Positions 54,851-64,000 of a stretch of 64,000 nt of DNA are shown in pieces (positions within the stretch are counted from its first letter, which is position 1; each line of letters starts with the position of its first letter). Location: NCBI GenBank assembly GCA_934216615.1, contig CAKQCB010000001.1:124001-188000 (forward strand), read 5' to 3'. The stretch comes from an uncultured Anaerolineae bacterium (lineage in GTDB: Bacteria; Chloroflexota; Anaerolineae; Aggregatilineales; Phototrophicaceae). Under the pieces are notes generated by a model, which had not been told where the DNA came from, searched no databases, and worked only from the letters and a program-made list of their open reading frames with translations. The position numbers and the translations under genes are program-made.

Positions 54851-56461
54851 ATGTCCGTAAGTCCTGTAGTACGCGAACCGAATAAAGTTGTTATTTTTGA
54901 TACCACCCTGCGCGATGGGGAACAAAGCCCGGGCGCCACGCTGAGCAGTGCTGAAAAACTAGAAATTGCACGTCAGCTGGCGCGTTTAGGCGTCGATGTC
55001 ATCGAAGCAGGGTTTCCTGCGGCCTCACCTGATGATCTGGCGGCGGTACAACGTATTGCCGCCGAAATCGGCACAGAAGACGGCCCGATTATTTGTGGGC
55101 TGGCGCGTGCTGTTGAAAAAGACATTCTGACCTGTTGGGAAGGGGTGAAGGGCGCGGCGAAACCGCGTATTCATACCTTCCTCGGCACGTCTGATATCCA
55201 TTTGCAATATCAAACTGGAATCACCCGTGAGCAGGCGTTGGATGTGATTCGTAAGAACGTGACGCTGGCGCGTAGTCTATGTGAAGATGTCGAATTTAGC
55301 CCGATGGACGCGGGGCGTACCGATCCACAATTCCTGATCCAAGTTTGTGCATTGGCCGTTGAGTGTGGCGCAACGACGCTGAATATTCCTGACACTGTCG
55401 GTTATGTCACCCCTGCAGAATGGGGTGAAACCATCGCCACGTTGATTGCGGAAACGCCCGGCGCTGGCCCGGGAAGTGGCGTGATTTGGTCCGTCCACTG
55501 CCATAACGATTTGGGCTTGGCAACGGCTAACTCTTTGGCGGGCGTTTTAGCGGGTGCGCGTCAAATAGAAGTGACGATCAACGGTATTGGCGAACGTGCG
55601 GGCAACACCAGCTTAGAAGAAGTGGTGATGGCGCTGCACACGCGCGCCCCGGTCTACGGCCTGACAACCCATATTAATACACGTGAAATTGTCAAAACCA
55701 GTCGTATGGTCAGCAATTACACGGGCATTCATGTCCAACCGAACAAGGCGATTGTCGGCTCCAATGCGTTCGCGCATGAAGCGGGTATCCATCAAGACGG
55801 TATGCTGAAGAATGCCAGCACGTATGAAATCATGACGCCGGAAAGCATCGGTTGGACGCAAAGCCGTTTGGTATTAGGGAAGCACAGCGGACGCCACGCG
55901 TTGAAAGCCCGTTTGGAAGAACTGGGCTACACACTGGAAAAAGACGCGCTGAACCAAGTATTCGAACGCTTCAAGGCGCTGGCTGACGCGAAAAAGAATG
56001 TGACGGATGCCGACCTCGAAGCGTTGATGGTCGATGAGCTTCATAAGCCACAAGAATTTTTCAAACTGGATGATATTCAGGTGACGTGTGGCACGATGGG
56101 CTTACCCACCGCCACCGCCAAGATCAGCAATAGCGAAGGTGTAACGTTCATCCAAGCGTCGGTTGGTAAAGGCCCTGTAGATGCCTGTTACCAAGCGGTA
56201 GATGCTGTGGTTCAATGCCCAAACACCCTCACCGAATACAGCGTTCACAGCGTCACCGAAGGCATCAATGCTTTGGGTGAAGTGACCGTTCGCATCACCA
56301 GTGAGGATGGGTCCCGTTCATTCGGTGGTTATGGCGCAGACAGCGATATTGTGGTGGCGAGTGTGAAAGCCTATCTCGCGGCATTAAACCGTATGATTGC
56401 GGGCATGGGGTTGGGCGAACGTAAGCCTGAAGGCGAAGCCGCGACAATCTCGCTCGCTTGA
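54851..56461 (+). CDS. leuA: 2-isopropylmalate synthase
   Basis: 536 residues. [15 protein letters not shown], metal-binding [30 protein letters not shown] and [14 protein letters not shown] are diagnostic, and a C-terminal LeuA regulatory domain (about 390-520) should give leucine feedback inhibition. A 107-base gap after ilvC has no clear hairpin. A separate citramalate synthase gene lies at 59279. Confidence 0.95.
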   Translation: MSVSPVVREPNKVVIFDTTLRDGEQSPGATLSSAEKLEIARQLARLGVDVIEAGFPAASPDDLAAVQRIAAEIGTEDGPIICGLARAVEKDILTCWEGVKGAAKPRIHTFLGTSDIHLQYQTGITREQALDVIRKNVTLARSLCEDVEFSPMDAGRTDPQFLIQVCALAVECGATTLNIPDTVGYVTPAEWGETIATLIAETPGAGPGSGVIWSVHCHNDLGLATANSLAGVLAGARQIEVTINGIGERAGNTSLEEVVMALHTRAPVYGLTTHINTREIVKTSRMVSNYTGIHVQPNKAIVGSNAFAHEAGIHQDGMLKNASTYEIMTPESIGWTQSRLVLGKHSGRHALKARLEELGYTLEKDALNQVFERFKALADAKKNVTDADLEALMVDELHKPQEFFKLDDIQVTCGTMGLPTATAKISNSEGVTFIQASVGKGPVDACYQAVDAVVQCPNTLTEYSVHSVTEGINALGEVTVRITSEDGSRSFGGYGADSDIVVASVKAYLAALNRMIAGMGLGERKPEGEAATISLA

Positions 56462-56473
56462 AATAAGAAAGAC

Positions 56474-57196
56474 ATGATGATGCGAACCATTGGCATGATT
56501 GGAGGGATGAGTTGGGAAAGCACAGCGGTCTATTACCGTCTGCTCAACGAAACCGTCCGCGAAAAACAAGGGGGATTGCACTCGGCAAAGTCATTGTTGT
56601 TCTCGTTTGACTTTGCCGAGATCGAAGCACTCCAACATCAGGGGTTATGGGATGAAGCCACCCAACGCATGATCGAAGCTGCCCAGTTGTTAGAAAAGGG
56701 CGGTGCGGACTTTTTCATCATCTGCACCAATACGATGCACAAAATGGCGGATGCGGTCAGCGCGGCGGTGAATATCCCTTTGTTGCACATCGCAGACCCC
56801 ACTGCGCGGGCGATTCAAGCACAGGGGATGGCGCGTGTCGCTCTGCTGGGCACCCGTTACACAATGGAACAAGATTTTTATCGTGGGCGCTTGGAACGCA
56901 AATTTGGCTTACAGGTCATCACACCAACCGCTGAACAGCGCGATGTGATTCACACCATCATTTATGATGAACTCTGCCTCGGGCAGATCAAACCAGAATC
57001 GAAATCAGCATACATCGAGATTATCAATGCCTTGATTGCGCAGGGCGCACAAGCGGTAATTTTTGGGTGTACCGAAATCGGCCTTTTATTGAGTGCTGAA
57101 GATGTTGCAGTTCCGGTTTTTGATACAACGGTCATTCATGCACAGGCGGCGGTAGATGTCGCCTTAGACATTGTGGAAGTAGTTCCAGAACGGTAA
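56474..57196 (+). CDS. aspartate/glutamate racemase family protein
   Basis: 240 residues with the two catalytic Cys typical of the family: FFIICTNTMHKM (near 84) and VIFGCTEIGLLL (near 195). N-terminal IGMIGGMSWESTAVYY is the YgeA/aspartate racemase-type start. It probably interconverts D- and L-Asp or acts on another amino acid. Three consecutive in-frame ATGs (56474, 56477, 56480) leave the start uncertain. It lies inside the leu operon, 12 bases after leuA. Confidence 0.88.
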   Translation: MMMRTIGMIGGMSWESTAVYYRLLNETVREKQGGLHSAKSLLFSFDFAEIEALQHQGLWDEATQRMIEAAQLLEKGGADFFIICTNTMHKMADAVSAAVNIPLLHIADPTARAIQAQGMARVALLGTRYTMEQDFYRGRLERKFGLQVITPTAEQRDVIHTIIYDELCLGQIKPESKSAYIEIINALIAQGAQAVIFGCTEIGLLLSAEDVAVPVFDTTVIHAQAAVDVALDIVEVVPER

Positions 57197-57205
57197 ATAG
57201 TAACG

Positions 57206-58642
57206 ATGGCAAAAACACTCTTTGAAAAAGTTTGGGAGACGCATTTAGTCCGTCCTCAAACCGACGATCTTCCTGCGGTACTCTACATCGACTTGCACTT
57301 AGTGCATGAGGTGACTTCACCGCAAGCATTTACGCAGCTGCGCGAACGGGGTTTAAAAGTCCGCCGTCCAGACAAAACTTTGGGGACGATGGATCACAGT
57401 ACGCCCACAACCCCGCGGGGTTTGGATGGCATCATCCCTGTGACCGATATCCAAGCTGCCGCGCAATTGGATGTGATGCGTAAAAACTGTGCCGACTTTG
57501 GCATCCCCTTATTTGATCTAGGTACGGATAAACAAGGGATCGTTCACGTCATCGGGCCGGAACAAGGGTTGACCCAACCGGGCATGACGATTGTTTGTGG
57601 CGACAGTCACACTAGCACTCACGGCGCGTTTGGCGCGTTGGCGTTCGGCATCGGCACGAGCGAAGTAGCGCATGTGTTGGCAACACAAAACCTGTTACAA
57701 AACCGCCCCAAGACGATGGCGATCAACGTCAACGGACGCTTAGATAAAGGCGTAACTGCTAAAGACATCATCCTTGCAATTATCGCGAAGATTGGTGTCG
57801 GGGGCGGGACGGGCTATGTCCTCGAATATCGTGGGGAAGCGATCCGCAACCTTTCGATGGAAGGCCGTATGACCATCTGCAATATGTCGATTGAAGGTGG
57901 CGCGCGTGCAGGCATGATCGCGCCGGACGACATCACATTTGAATACATTAAAGGTCGCCCTCAAGCACCCAAAGGTGAGGCGTGGGAAGAAGCAGTCGCC
58001 TATTGGCGAACCCTGCCTACAGACGAAGGCGCAACCTTTGACATGGAAATTGATCTGAACGCTGATGACCTCGTGCCGATGATCACCTATGGGACCAACC
58101 CGGGGATGGGGATGCCCATCACCGCGCAAGTGCCTGACCCCGAAAAAGCAGGTGATCTCAGCAACCGCCTCGCGTTAGAAAAAGCCTTGAACTACATGGG
58201 CTTACAACCCGGTCAATCTTTACTGGGCAAACCTGTCGATGTGGTGTTCATTGGTAGCTGTACCAATTCCCGCATCGGTGACTTGCGCGAAGCGGCAAAA
58301 ATGTTGCGCGGACGTCGTGTTTCCGACAATGTCCGTGTGATGGTGGTGCCGGGTTCCCAACAAGTCAAAGCCCAAGCCGAACAAGAAGGGCTGGATAAAG
58401 TATTCCTCGAATCTGGCGCTGAATGGCGCGAAGCGGGTTGCTCGATGTGCATCGCCATGAACGGCGACCAACTGGCGCCGGGTCAATATGCCGTCAGCAC
58501 CAGCAATCGTAATTTTGAAGGTCGTCAAGGCAAGGGGGGGCGTACATTCCTCGCCAGCCCATTGACTGCGGCGGCGACTGCTCTGCGTGGCGTCGTGACC
58601 GACCCGCGCGAAGTTCTAGGTGAAAGAGAGGTCTCGTTCTAA
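57206..58642 (+). CDS. leuC: 3-isopropylmalate dehydratase large subunit
   Basis: 478 residues of the aconitase family. Fe-S ligands appear in [10 protein letters not shown] and [33 protein letters not shown] is also diagnostic. It isomerises 2- to 3-isopropylmalate together with LeuD (encoded 3 bases downstream), and may serve citramalate too. The order leuC-leuD is standard. Confidence 0.96.
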   Translation: MAKTLFEKVWETHLVRPQTDDLPAVLYIDLHLVHEVTSPQAFTQLRERGLKVRRPDKTLGTMDHSTPTTPRGLDGIIPVTDIQAAAQLDVMRKNCADFGIPLFDLGTDKQGIVHVIGPEQGLTQPGMTIVCGDSHTSTHGAFGALAFGIGTSEVAHVLATQNLLQNRPKTMAINVNGRLDKGVTAKDIILAIIAKIGVGGGTGYVLEYRGEAIRNLSMEGRMTICNMSIEGGARAGMIAPDDITFEYIKGRPQAPKGEAWEEAVAYWRTLPTDEGATFDMEIDLNADDLVPMITYGTNPGMGMPITAQVPDPEKAGDLSNRLALEKALNYMGLQPGQSLLGKPVDVVFIGSCTNSRIGDLREAAKMLRGRRVSDNVRVMVVPGSQQVKAQAEQEGLDKVFLESGAEWREAGCSMCIAMNGDQLAPGQYAVSTSNRNFEGRQGKGGRTFLASPLTAAATALRGVVTDPREVLGEREVSF

Positions 58643-58645
58643 ATC

Positions 58646-59263
58646 ATGGAACCGATCAAGACGATTCAAGGGCGGATTGTCCCGCTCCCGATTAACGATA
58701 TTGATACTGACCAAATCATTCCGGCGCGTTACCTGAAAGTGACCGATAAAAATGGCTTAGGCCAAGCCTGTTTTTCAGACTGGCGCTATGAAAGTGACGG
58801 TTCGCCCAAACCTGACTTCGCTCTGAACAAACCAGAATATCAAGGCGCGGCGGTGTTGGTGGGTGGTCATAATTTCGGCTGTGGTAGCTCTCGCGAACAC
58901 GCGCCTTGGGCGTTGATGGGCGCGGGCTTCAAGGCCGTCATCAGCACCTACTTTGCTGATATTTTTCGCAACAACGCCCTTAAAAACGGGTTGATCCCGA
59001 TTGTGGTGGACGAAGAAACCCACAAACAACTGTTGAGCTTGGGCGAAGAAGACCCCTCAACCCAAGTGCATATCGACTTGGAAACGCAAACCGTGAACTT
59101 GCCGGATGGCCGTCAAGTCACATTCCCAATCGACGGTTTTTCCAAACATTGTTTGCTCAATGGCGTCGATCAATTGGGGTATTTGTTGAGTTTAGAAAGC
59201 AACGCCGCCGCATATGAAGAAACCCATGCGCCGCGCGTATACACGCTTAATTTACAAGCTTAA
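58646..59263 (+). CDS. leuD: 3-isopropylmalate dehydratase small subunit
   Basis: 205 residues. [32 protein letters not shown] and [15 protein letters not shown] are the LeuD signature. It forms the active heterodimer with LeuC. Confidence 0.96.
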   Translation: MEPIKTIQGRIVPLPINDIDTDQIIPARYLKVTDKNGLGQACFSDWRYESDGSPKPDFALNKPEYQGAAVLVGGHNFGCGSSREHAPWALMGAGFKAVISTYFADIFRNNALKNGLIPIVVDEETHKQLLSLGEEDPSTQVHIDLETQTVNLPDGRQVTFPIDGFSKHCLLNGVDQLGYLLSLESNAAAYEETHAPRVYTLNLQA

Positions 59264-59278
59264 GCACTGGAGTGATTT

Positions 59279-60859
59279 ATGCGGACAGCCATTTACGACA
59301 CGACGTTACGTGACGGAACCCAGCGTGAAGGTATTTCTTTATCCTTACCCGATAAATTACGAATTACCGACCTGTTGGATAATTTGGGCGTTGCGTATAT
59401 TGAAGGTGGCTGGCCCGGGTCGAACCCCAAAGACGCAAGCTATTTTGAGGCCATGCGCGGTAAAAAACTGAAACATGCAAAAATTGCCGCGTTTGGCTCC
59501 ACTTGCCGTAAAGGGGTGTCGCCTGAAAACGATGCCAACATTCAAGCTTTGGTGGATGCGCATACGGAAGTGGTTACGTTGGTGGGGAAAACCTCCATGC
59601 TTCATGTGACGGAAGTGCTACAGACCACCGCCGATGAAAACTTGCGCATGATTCGTGAAAGTGTGCGTTATTTGAAGTCGCTTGGAAAAGAAGTGATCTA
59701 TGACGCGGAACATTTCTTTGACGGCCTGAAACTCGATTTTGAATATGCCTTTGATACGATTCGCGCGGCTGTTGAAGGGGGGGCAAACGTCATCACCCTT
59801 TGTGACACCAACGGCGGTTCGATGCCGTGGGAAGTCGCTAAATATGTGCGCGCTGTAGGTGAAGCGTTCCCCGGGGTTCAGTTAGGGATTCATACCCATA
59901 ATGACGGTGAATTGGCGGTTGCGAACTCGCTTTCTGCGGTGGATGCGGGCGCGGTTCAAGTGCAAGGCACGATCAACGGTTATGGGGAACGGTGCGGGAA
60001 TGCGAACCTATGCAGTATCATCGCCGACCTTGAATTGAAAATGGGCTATACTTGCTTACCCGAAGGTTCTCTACGCCATCTCACCACGACATCGCGGGCG
60101 GTTGCTGAAATTGCCAACCTCGCCCCTGACAATCATTTGGCGTATGTGGGGCGAAGTGCCTTTGCGCATAAAGGCGGTATCCACGTCGCGGCGATTCGTC
60201 GTAATGTGGACAGCTATCAACACATTGACCCCATGCTGGTGGGGAATGAAATGCGCGTCCTCGTATCTGACCTTTCAGGACAAGGCAACGTCTTGAGCAA
60301 AGCCGAAGAACTTGGCCTAGATGTAGGCAAACAAGAAGCGCAAAAAGTGCTTGAAGAAATCAAGCAGTTGGAAAGCGAAGGCTATGTTTTTGAAGGCGCT
60401 GAAGCTTCAATTGCGGTACGGTTATACCGCGCCCGCCCAGATTATAAACCTATCTTCACGTTGATCGATTTCACTGCCATCGTCGAAGATCGGCGCGGGC
60501 GGGGAAGTATTTCTGAAGCGATGGTCAAGTTAGATATTGATGGCGACATCATCCATACGGCGGCAGAAGGAAACGGCCCTGTCAATGCGCTCGACTTGGC
60601 GCTGCGCAAGGCGTTGATGCCTCATTACCCTGAAATTGCCGACTTCCAATTGGCCGATTATAAGGTGCGTATTCTTGATACTGCGGCCGGAACAGCCGCG
60701 ACCACCCGCGTGATGATCGAAACGCAAAATCATACGGGACGCTGGCAAACTGTTGGCGCGGGTCAAAATATCATCCGTGCAAGTTGGCTTGCGCTGGTCG
60801 ATAGCATCGAATATGGCCTTGCGGTGGTAGGGCAAAATAAGGGGGTACCACAGTCGTAA
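59279..60859 (+). CDS. cimA: (R)-citramalate synthase
   Basis: 526 residues. It condenses pyruvate and acetyl-CoA to citramalate, feeding isoleucine synthesis without threonine deaminase. YDTTLRDGTQREGISLSL and GGWPGSNPKDASYFEAM distinguish CimA from LeuA; HTHNDGELAVANSLSAVDAG and the NGYGERCGNANLCSI segment follow. A C-terminal LeuA-type regulatory domain is present. Together with leuCD and leuB it could make 2-oxobutyrate. A terminator-like hairpin follows the gene. Confidence 0.94.
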   Translation: MRTAIYDTTLRDGTQREGISLSLPDKLRITDLLDNLGVAYIEGGWPGSNPKDASYFEAMRGKKLKHAKIAAFGSTCRKGVSPENDANIQALVDAHTEVVTLVGKTSMLHVTEVLQTTADENLRMIRESVRYLKSLGKEVIYDAEHFFDGLKLDFEYAFDTIRAAVEGGANVITLCDTNGGSMPWEVAKYVRAVGEAFPGVQLGIHTHNDGELAVANSLSAVDAGAVQVQGTINGYGERCGNANLCSIIADLELKMGYTCLPEGSLRHLTTTSRAVAEIANLAPDNHLAYVGRSAFAHKGGIHVAAIRRNVDSYQHIDPMLVGNEMRVLVSDLSGQGNVLSKAEELGLDVGKQEAQKVLEEIKQLESEGYVFEGAEASIAVRLYRARPDYKPIFTLIDFTAIVEDRRGRGSISEAMVKLDIDGDIIHTAAEGNGPVNALDLALRKALMPHYPEIADFQLADYKVRILDTAAGTAATTRVMIETQNHTGRWQTVGAGQNIIRASWLALVDSIEYGLAVVGQNKGVPQS

Positions 60860-60883
60860 TTTTTAAGATGAAAACGTCATTTC

Positions 60884-60914
60884 GCCGGAACTCCATCAAG
60901 TTCCGGCTTTTTTT
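60884..60914 (+). terminator. terminator between cimA and leuB
   Basis: GCCGGAAC and GTTCCGGC form an 8-bp stem with an 8-base loop and T7. It follows cimA by 25 bases and precedes leuB by 24, so leuB may be partly uncoupled from the upstream genes. Confidence 0.85.
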
Positions 60915-60938
60915 GTAATGGTTTGAGTGAGGGTTGTG

Positions 60939-62000
60939 ATGAAAGCAAATATTACTGTTTTACCCGGTGACGGCATTGGTCCAGAGGTGACAGATGCCGC
61001 GATTGCCGTCTTAAATGCAGTTGCGGGCAAGTTTGGTCACGAATTTAATTTTGAGCCTGCGCTCATCGGCGGGATTGCGATTGACACCGAAGGCACCGCG
61101 TTACCTGAAGCCACATTGCGCCAAGCAGAAAGCTCAGATGCGATCTTGCTCGGCGCGGTTGGCGGGCCAAAATGGGATAACCCCACAGCGCCCGTTCGTC
61201 CCGAACAAGGGTTGTTGAAAATTCGCAAACATTTTGACCTGTTTGCCAATCTTCGTCCGGTCAAGGCTTACCCCGCATTGGCGGAACATACGCCCTTACG
61301 TGCCGACTTGCTCGAAGGGGTTGATATGCTGTTTGTCCGCGAGTTGACGGGCGGGATTTATTTCGGCACCCGTCAAGAACAAGGGGATACTGACAGCGCT
61401 TACGACACGGAATATTACACCACCGCTGAAGTTTCCCGCGTGGCGCATGTTGCCTTTCGTGCTGCCCAAAAACGCCGTCATAAATTAGCGTCGATCGATA
61501 AAGCCAATGTCTTGGCTTCCTATCGTCTATGGCGTCGGACTGTAGTAGAAGTCCACGAAGATTATAGTGACGTGGCGTTAGAGCATGTTTTGGTGGACGC
61601 CGCCGCTATGCACTTGCTCACCCGTCCATCCAGCTTTGATGTGATCGTCGCCAGCAATATGTTTGGCGATATTTTGAGTGACGAAGCATCCGTTTTATCC
61701 GGCTCATTGGGCATGTTGCCCTCGGCTTCATTGGGTGCTGGCACAATGGGATTATATGAACCTGCGCACGGGTCAGCGCCAGATATTGCGGGGCAGGGCA
61801 AAGCCAACCCCACAGCAGCCATTTTGAGCGCCGCGATGTTGGTGCGTTACAGCCTCGGCTTAGAAGAAGAAGCGAAACTCATTGAACGGGCGGTTGATGC
61901 CACATTGGATTCTGGCGCACGTACAGCGGATATCGCGCCACGCGGTGGAAGTTACATCAGTACGACGGAATATCTACAGACAGTATTATCGAATTTGTAA
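60939..62000 (+). CDS. leuB: 3-isopropylmalate dehydrogenase
   Basis: 353 residues starting at ATG 60939 with GAGGG upstream. It oxidatively decarboxylates 3-isopropylmalate. [63 protein letters not shown] and [20 protein letters not shown] match LeuB. It is last in the ilv-leu set, downstream of an internal terminator. Confidence 0.96.
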   Translation: MKANITVLPGDGIGPEVTDAAIAVLNAVAGKFGHEFNFEPALIGGIAIDTEGTALPEATLRQAESSDAILLGAVGGPKWDNPTAPVRPEQGLLKIRKHFDLFANLRPVKAYPALAEHTPLRADLLEGVDMLFVRELTGGIYFGTRQEQGDTDSAYDTEYYTTAEVSRVAHVAFRAAQKRRHKLASIDKANVLASYRLWRRTVVEVHEDYSDVALEHVLVDAAAMHLLTRPSSFDVIVASNMFGDILSDEASVLSGSLGMLPSASLGAGTMGLYEPAHGSAPDIAGQGKANPTAAILSAAMLVRYSLGLEEEAKLIERAVDATLDSGARTADIAPRGGSYISTTEYLQTVLSNL

Positions 62001-62015
62001 GTTATTTTCAAATGC

Positions 62016-62039
62016 AAGGGGCTGTACTTTAAGCCCCTT
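62016..62039 (+). terminator. hairpin downstream of leuB
   Basis: AAGGGGCT and AGCCCCTT form an 8-bp stem with an 8-base loop between convergent genes. The T-run is poor. Confidence 0.55.
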
Positions 62040-62047
62040 ATCGCGCC

Positions 62048-63988
62048 TCATTTGTCGATGATATCCGTGCGATCAGTGGATAACGTGTCGGGTGTCGTTC
62101 TTCCGCTGCTTCCACGTTGTAACAACTCATGAAATGCAAACCCCGCAACGAGGAACATCATTCTGCGGTTTTGAATCGGCAGGCTTTCCCATGTCAATGC
62201 GCGCATCGCCGACATGCCTAAAGCAATATAGTATTCCGCCCAAACGTCAGTGACAGCTAAACATTCGCGCGCAATTTCTAAAATGGAGGCCATCGATTTT
62301 GCGCACGCACCAAAATGGCTGTGTTGAGCAGAAAGTAAGGTGATCGCGCGGTCATCTTTGCGGTGCACGGCAATGATAAGATCAAGCGTGGATCGGATGG
62401 TACTCCACTCACCATCGAGCGGGCGAATGAGCAGATCATTGATGAAACTGTTCATCAGATTGGCCCAGTCAAAAATGATATGACCGATGCGGGTTTGGGC
62501 AAAGTCGATCAAAAATGCACTTCGGTTCACGCCGATCAAGATATTGCCAAAGTGTAAGTCCCCATGAATACGGCTTTCAGCCCCTGTGATGTACAACTTC
62601 AAGATTTCGGGGTATCGCGTGAGCGGGTTCGGCAATTCAGGAATCAGCAAACTGCCCGGAATCGTCGGCGTGGTCGTGGCAAAATCTGGATTGAGGGCGC
62701 CAATCGCCAACGTCAAAATATCATCACGGTTCTTTTCGACGCGCCCCGTGATCACTTCGACAGGTTCCCCTGTATAGAACGCCGTTTTTGAAAGGTCTAC
62801 TTCTAAAATATTGATTTTGTACGGGCGTTGAATCGCATCATTTTGCCCGCTAGGGGTGAGCTGGATCAGTTTGCGGTCTTTATCGACCTTGCTCACGATG
62901 AAATTTTCAAGCTGTACCTGTGTGCCGTAGTCGAGGTTTTGTACACGACTGGCGCGAATTGGGTCGCGAATCACCGCTTCGGGTTGGTCGATGCTGTCGT
63001 CATATTCAAGCGTGAGCAGTGGGGGAAGCATCCAATCGTATTCCGTCCACACTTGGAAACGGTAGGGGCGTTGGTTGACCCACCACATCGGCCGAAATTG
63101 AGTGAAGACCTGATCGTAAATCCACTGGCCGATGCTCTCTAAGCCGATCTCTTGAACCACGACTCGTAAATCTGGCGGGGTGTGGTCTGCCCCTGCGATG
63201 AACGTGTACTTTAATCCTGCCAGTTGAGAGAACTCATCAATGGTGGGTTTTTCTTCTAACCGCGCTGTGAGCGCGGGTAAGGCCGAGCGTACATATTGAT
63301 CGTAGCGGTTCGCCTCTTGATAGATGATGTTGGAGTGATCCATTTTGACGACGACGGGCGCATCCGTAAGTCCATCACTACGGACGGGGGAAATGACCAA
63401 CACCAACGCCGATGTATAGCCGTTGGTGAGCTGACGCTCGATGCGGATTTTGGCATAGCCTAAAAACATGCGTCTCAATAAACGGTGATGATCTTCGGTG
63501 ATCGCCACGCTGTTCAAGCTCTCGCTGTATTCAATGGTGATTTGGATCATGCCGATTTGGTTTGAGGAAGCGATTTCCAGTAACCCATTGCGTAACTCTT
63601 TTAAGTTCACACCGAGTTTGGTCATGACGCGCACAGGAATATTATCGTTCTCATCGAGAATCGCCTGTAAAATATCGCGTTCGATTGTGTCGTTCCGACC
63701 ATCTTCAAGGCGTAGGTCATTGGCAATACTGGTGATGCTTTTGACGCGCTCACTGTGTGGGGTTCCGGTATGAAAGGTCGCTTTGACCCCTTTTCCCACA
63801 TATTTACGAATCGCATCCGTGATGTATTGCGCCGTCACCCCTTGGCGTTCCAGTAGCATGCGGGTGATGCTTCCCGGGTAGTCGAGCATCCCAATAAAAA
63901 GATGTTCCACGCCAATAAAGTGATGTTGCATCCGCGCAGATTCTTGCCGTGCATTGATCAGAATATCGTGATAAGAGAGTGCCGCCAT
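62048..63988 (-). CDS. Clp_N repeat domain fused to APH-like phosphotransferase
   Basis: 646 residues, complete, starting 12 bases from the right edge. Residues 1-145 resemble the ClpA/ClpC N-terminal adaptor-binding domain (SYHDILINARQESARMQHHF, GVEHLFIGML, two repeats). The remainder is a kinase-like phosphotransferase of the APH/TCAD9 type: VVVKMD (Lys215), an inserted barrel-like segment at about 345-420, catalytic loop IHGDLHFGNILIG (475-486) and metal Asp in LIDFAQTRIGH (Asp495). No AAA+ module is present. The substrate is unknown; Clp_N may recognise a client or adaptor. Confidence 0.82.
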   Translation of the reverse strand: MAALSYHDILINARQESARMQHHFIGVEHLFIGMLDYPGSITRMLLERQGVTAQYITDAIRKYVGKGVKATFHTGTPHSERVKSITSIANDLRLEDGRNDTIERDILQAILDENDNIPVRVMTKLGVNLKELRNGLLEIASSNQIGMIQITIEYSESLNSVAITEDHHRLLRRMFLGYAKIRIERQLTNGYTSALVLVISPVRSDGLTDAPVVVKMDHSNIIYQEANRYDQYVRSALPALTARLEEKPTIDEFSQLAGLKYTFIAGADHTPPDLRVVVQEIGLESIGQWIYDQVFTQFRPMWWVNQRPYRFQVWTEYDWMLPPLLTLEYDDSIDQPEAVIRDPIRASRVQNLDYGTQVQLENFIVSKVDKDRKLIQLTPSGQNDAIQRPYKINILEVDLSKTAFYTGEPVEVITGRVEKNRDDILTLAIGALNPDFATTTPTIPGSLLIPELPNPLTRYPEILKLYITGAESRIHGDLHFGNILIGVNRSAFLIDFAQTRIGHIIFDWANLMNSFINDLLIRPLDGEWSTIRSTLDLIIAVHRKDDRAITLLSAQHSHFGACAKSMASILEIARECLAVTDVWAEYYIALGMSAMRALTWESLPIQNRRMMFLVAGFAFHELLQRGSSGRTTPDTLSTDRTDIIDK

Positions 63989-64000
63989 TGGGTTTTAGCT

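Noticed and set aside
1..64000. CRISPR array, tRNA, rRNA, prophage or insertion sequence
   Set aside because: No direct-repeat array, transposase, integrase or structural RNA was recognised on reading both strands.

Overview
The window is a gene-dense stretch of roughly 50% GC from a bacterial chromosome. The best fit is a Chloroflexota bacterium (Anaerolineae-like). This rests on inference: a menaquinone cluster, a secreted protein with a PTATPE-type linker, a short-form 6-phosphogluconate dehydrogenase, a large STAND NTPase with TPRs, and a Pat-type acyl-CoA synthetase/acetyltransferase fusion. No rRNA, tRNA, CRISPR array, insertion sequence or phage gene was seen.

Layout. 1-5146: menaquinone genes (menB partial, menD, menF and a TetR regulator on the minus strand; menH divergent across a palindromic operator). 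5143-9487: a phosphoribosyltransferase-like gene, a class II aldolase / PfkB kinase / unknown-protein operon, and efp. 9568-13516: a PhnCDE-type ABC importer whose permease carries a large insertion. 13645-16634: two S66 LD-carboxypeptidase paralogues, one lacking all catalytic residues, and a secreted protein. 16856-20441: a dipeptide/oligopeptide-type ABC importer. 20487-22527: a PfkB kinase and a SIS-domain protein. 22711-26238: a metallopeptidase/VWA protein, an unknown protein and a MoxR-type ATPase. 26446-30704: an M23 peptidase and a partner-switching module (STAS, PP2C phosphatase, and an anti-sigma-type kinase fused to a receiver domain). 30767-41746: central carbon metabolism (Pat-like fusion, gnd-zwf-pgl, pfkA, acsA), an oxidoreductase and a SRPBCC protein. 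41857-46701: a 1614-residue DUF4062/NB-ARC/TPR protein ending in three copies of a domain I do not recognise. 46873-49730: argGH behind a leader. 49873-62000: an ilv-leu operon (ilvE, ilvB, ilvN, ilvC, leuA, a racemase, leuC, leuD, cimA, leuB), also behind a leader. 62048-63988: a Clp_N/phosphotransferase fusion.

The most interesting regulatory find is a pair of ribosome-mediated attenuators that standard annotation would miss. Upstream of argG is a 29-codon ORF with five Arg codons, four of them consecutive, and then a strong terminator hairpin. Within the ORF, GGGTTCG is exactly complementary to CGAACCC in the terminator's 5' arm, giving a four-segment attenuator. Its promoter sits so close to the ATG that the leader may be translated without a leader sequence. 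Upstream of ilvE is a 27-codon ORF with 15 Ile/Leu/Val codons, similar in style to enterobacterial ilvL, followed by a second terminator. A third hairpin, overlapping the end of a possible 67-codon ORF, lies just before ilvE. An arginine leader-peptide attenuator for argGH is, to my knowledge, unusual.

The most interesting protein find is the STAND protein. Its triplicated C-terminal module of about 170 residues looks like an undescribed sensor or effector domain in a conflict-system architecture.
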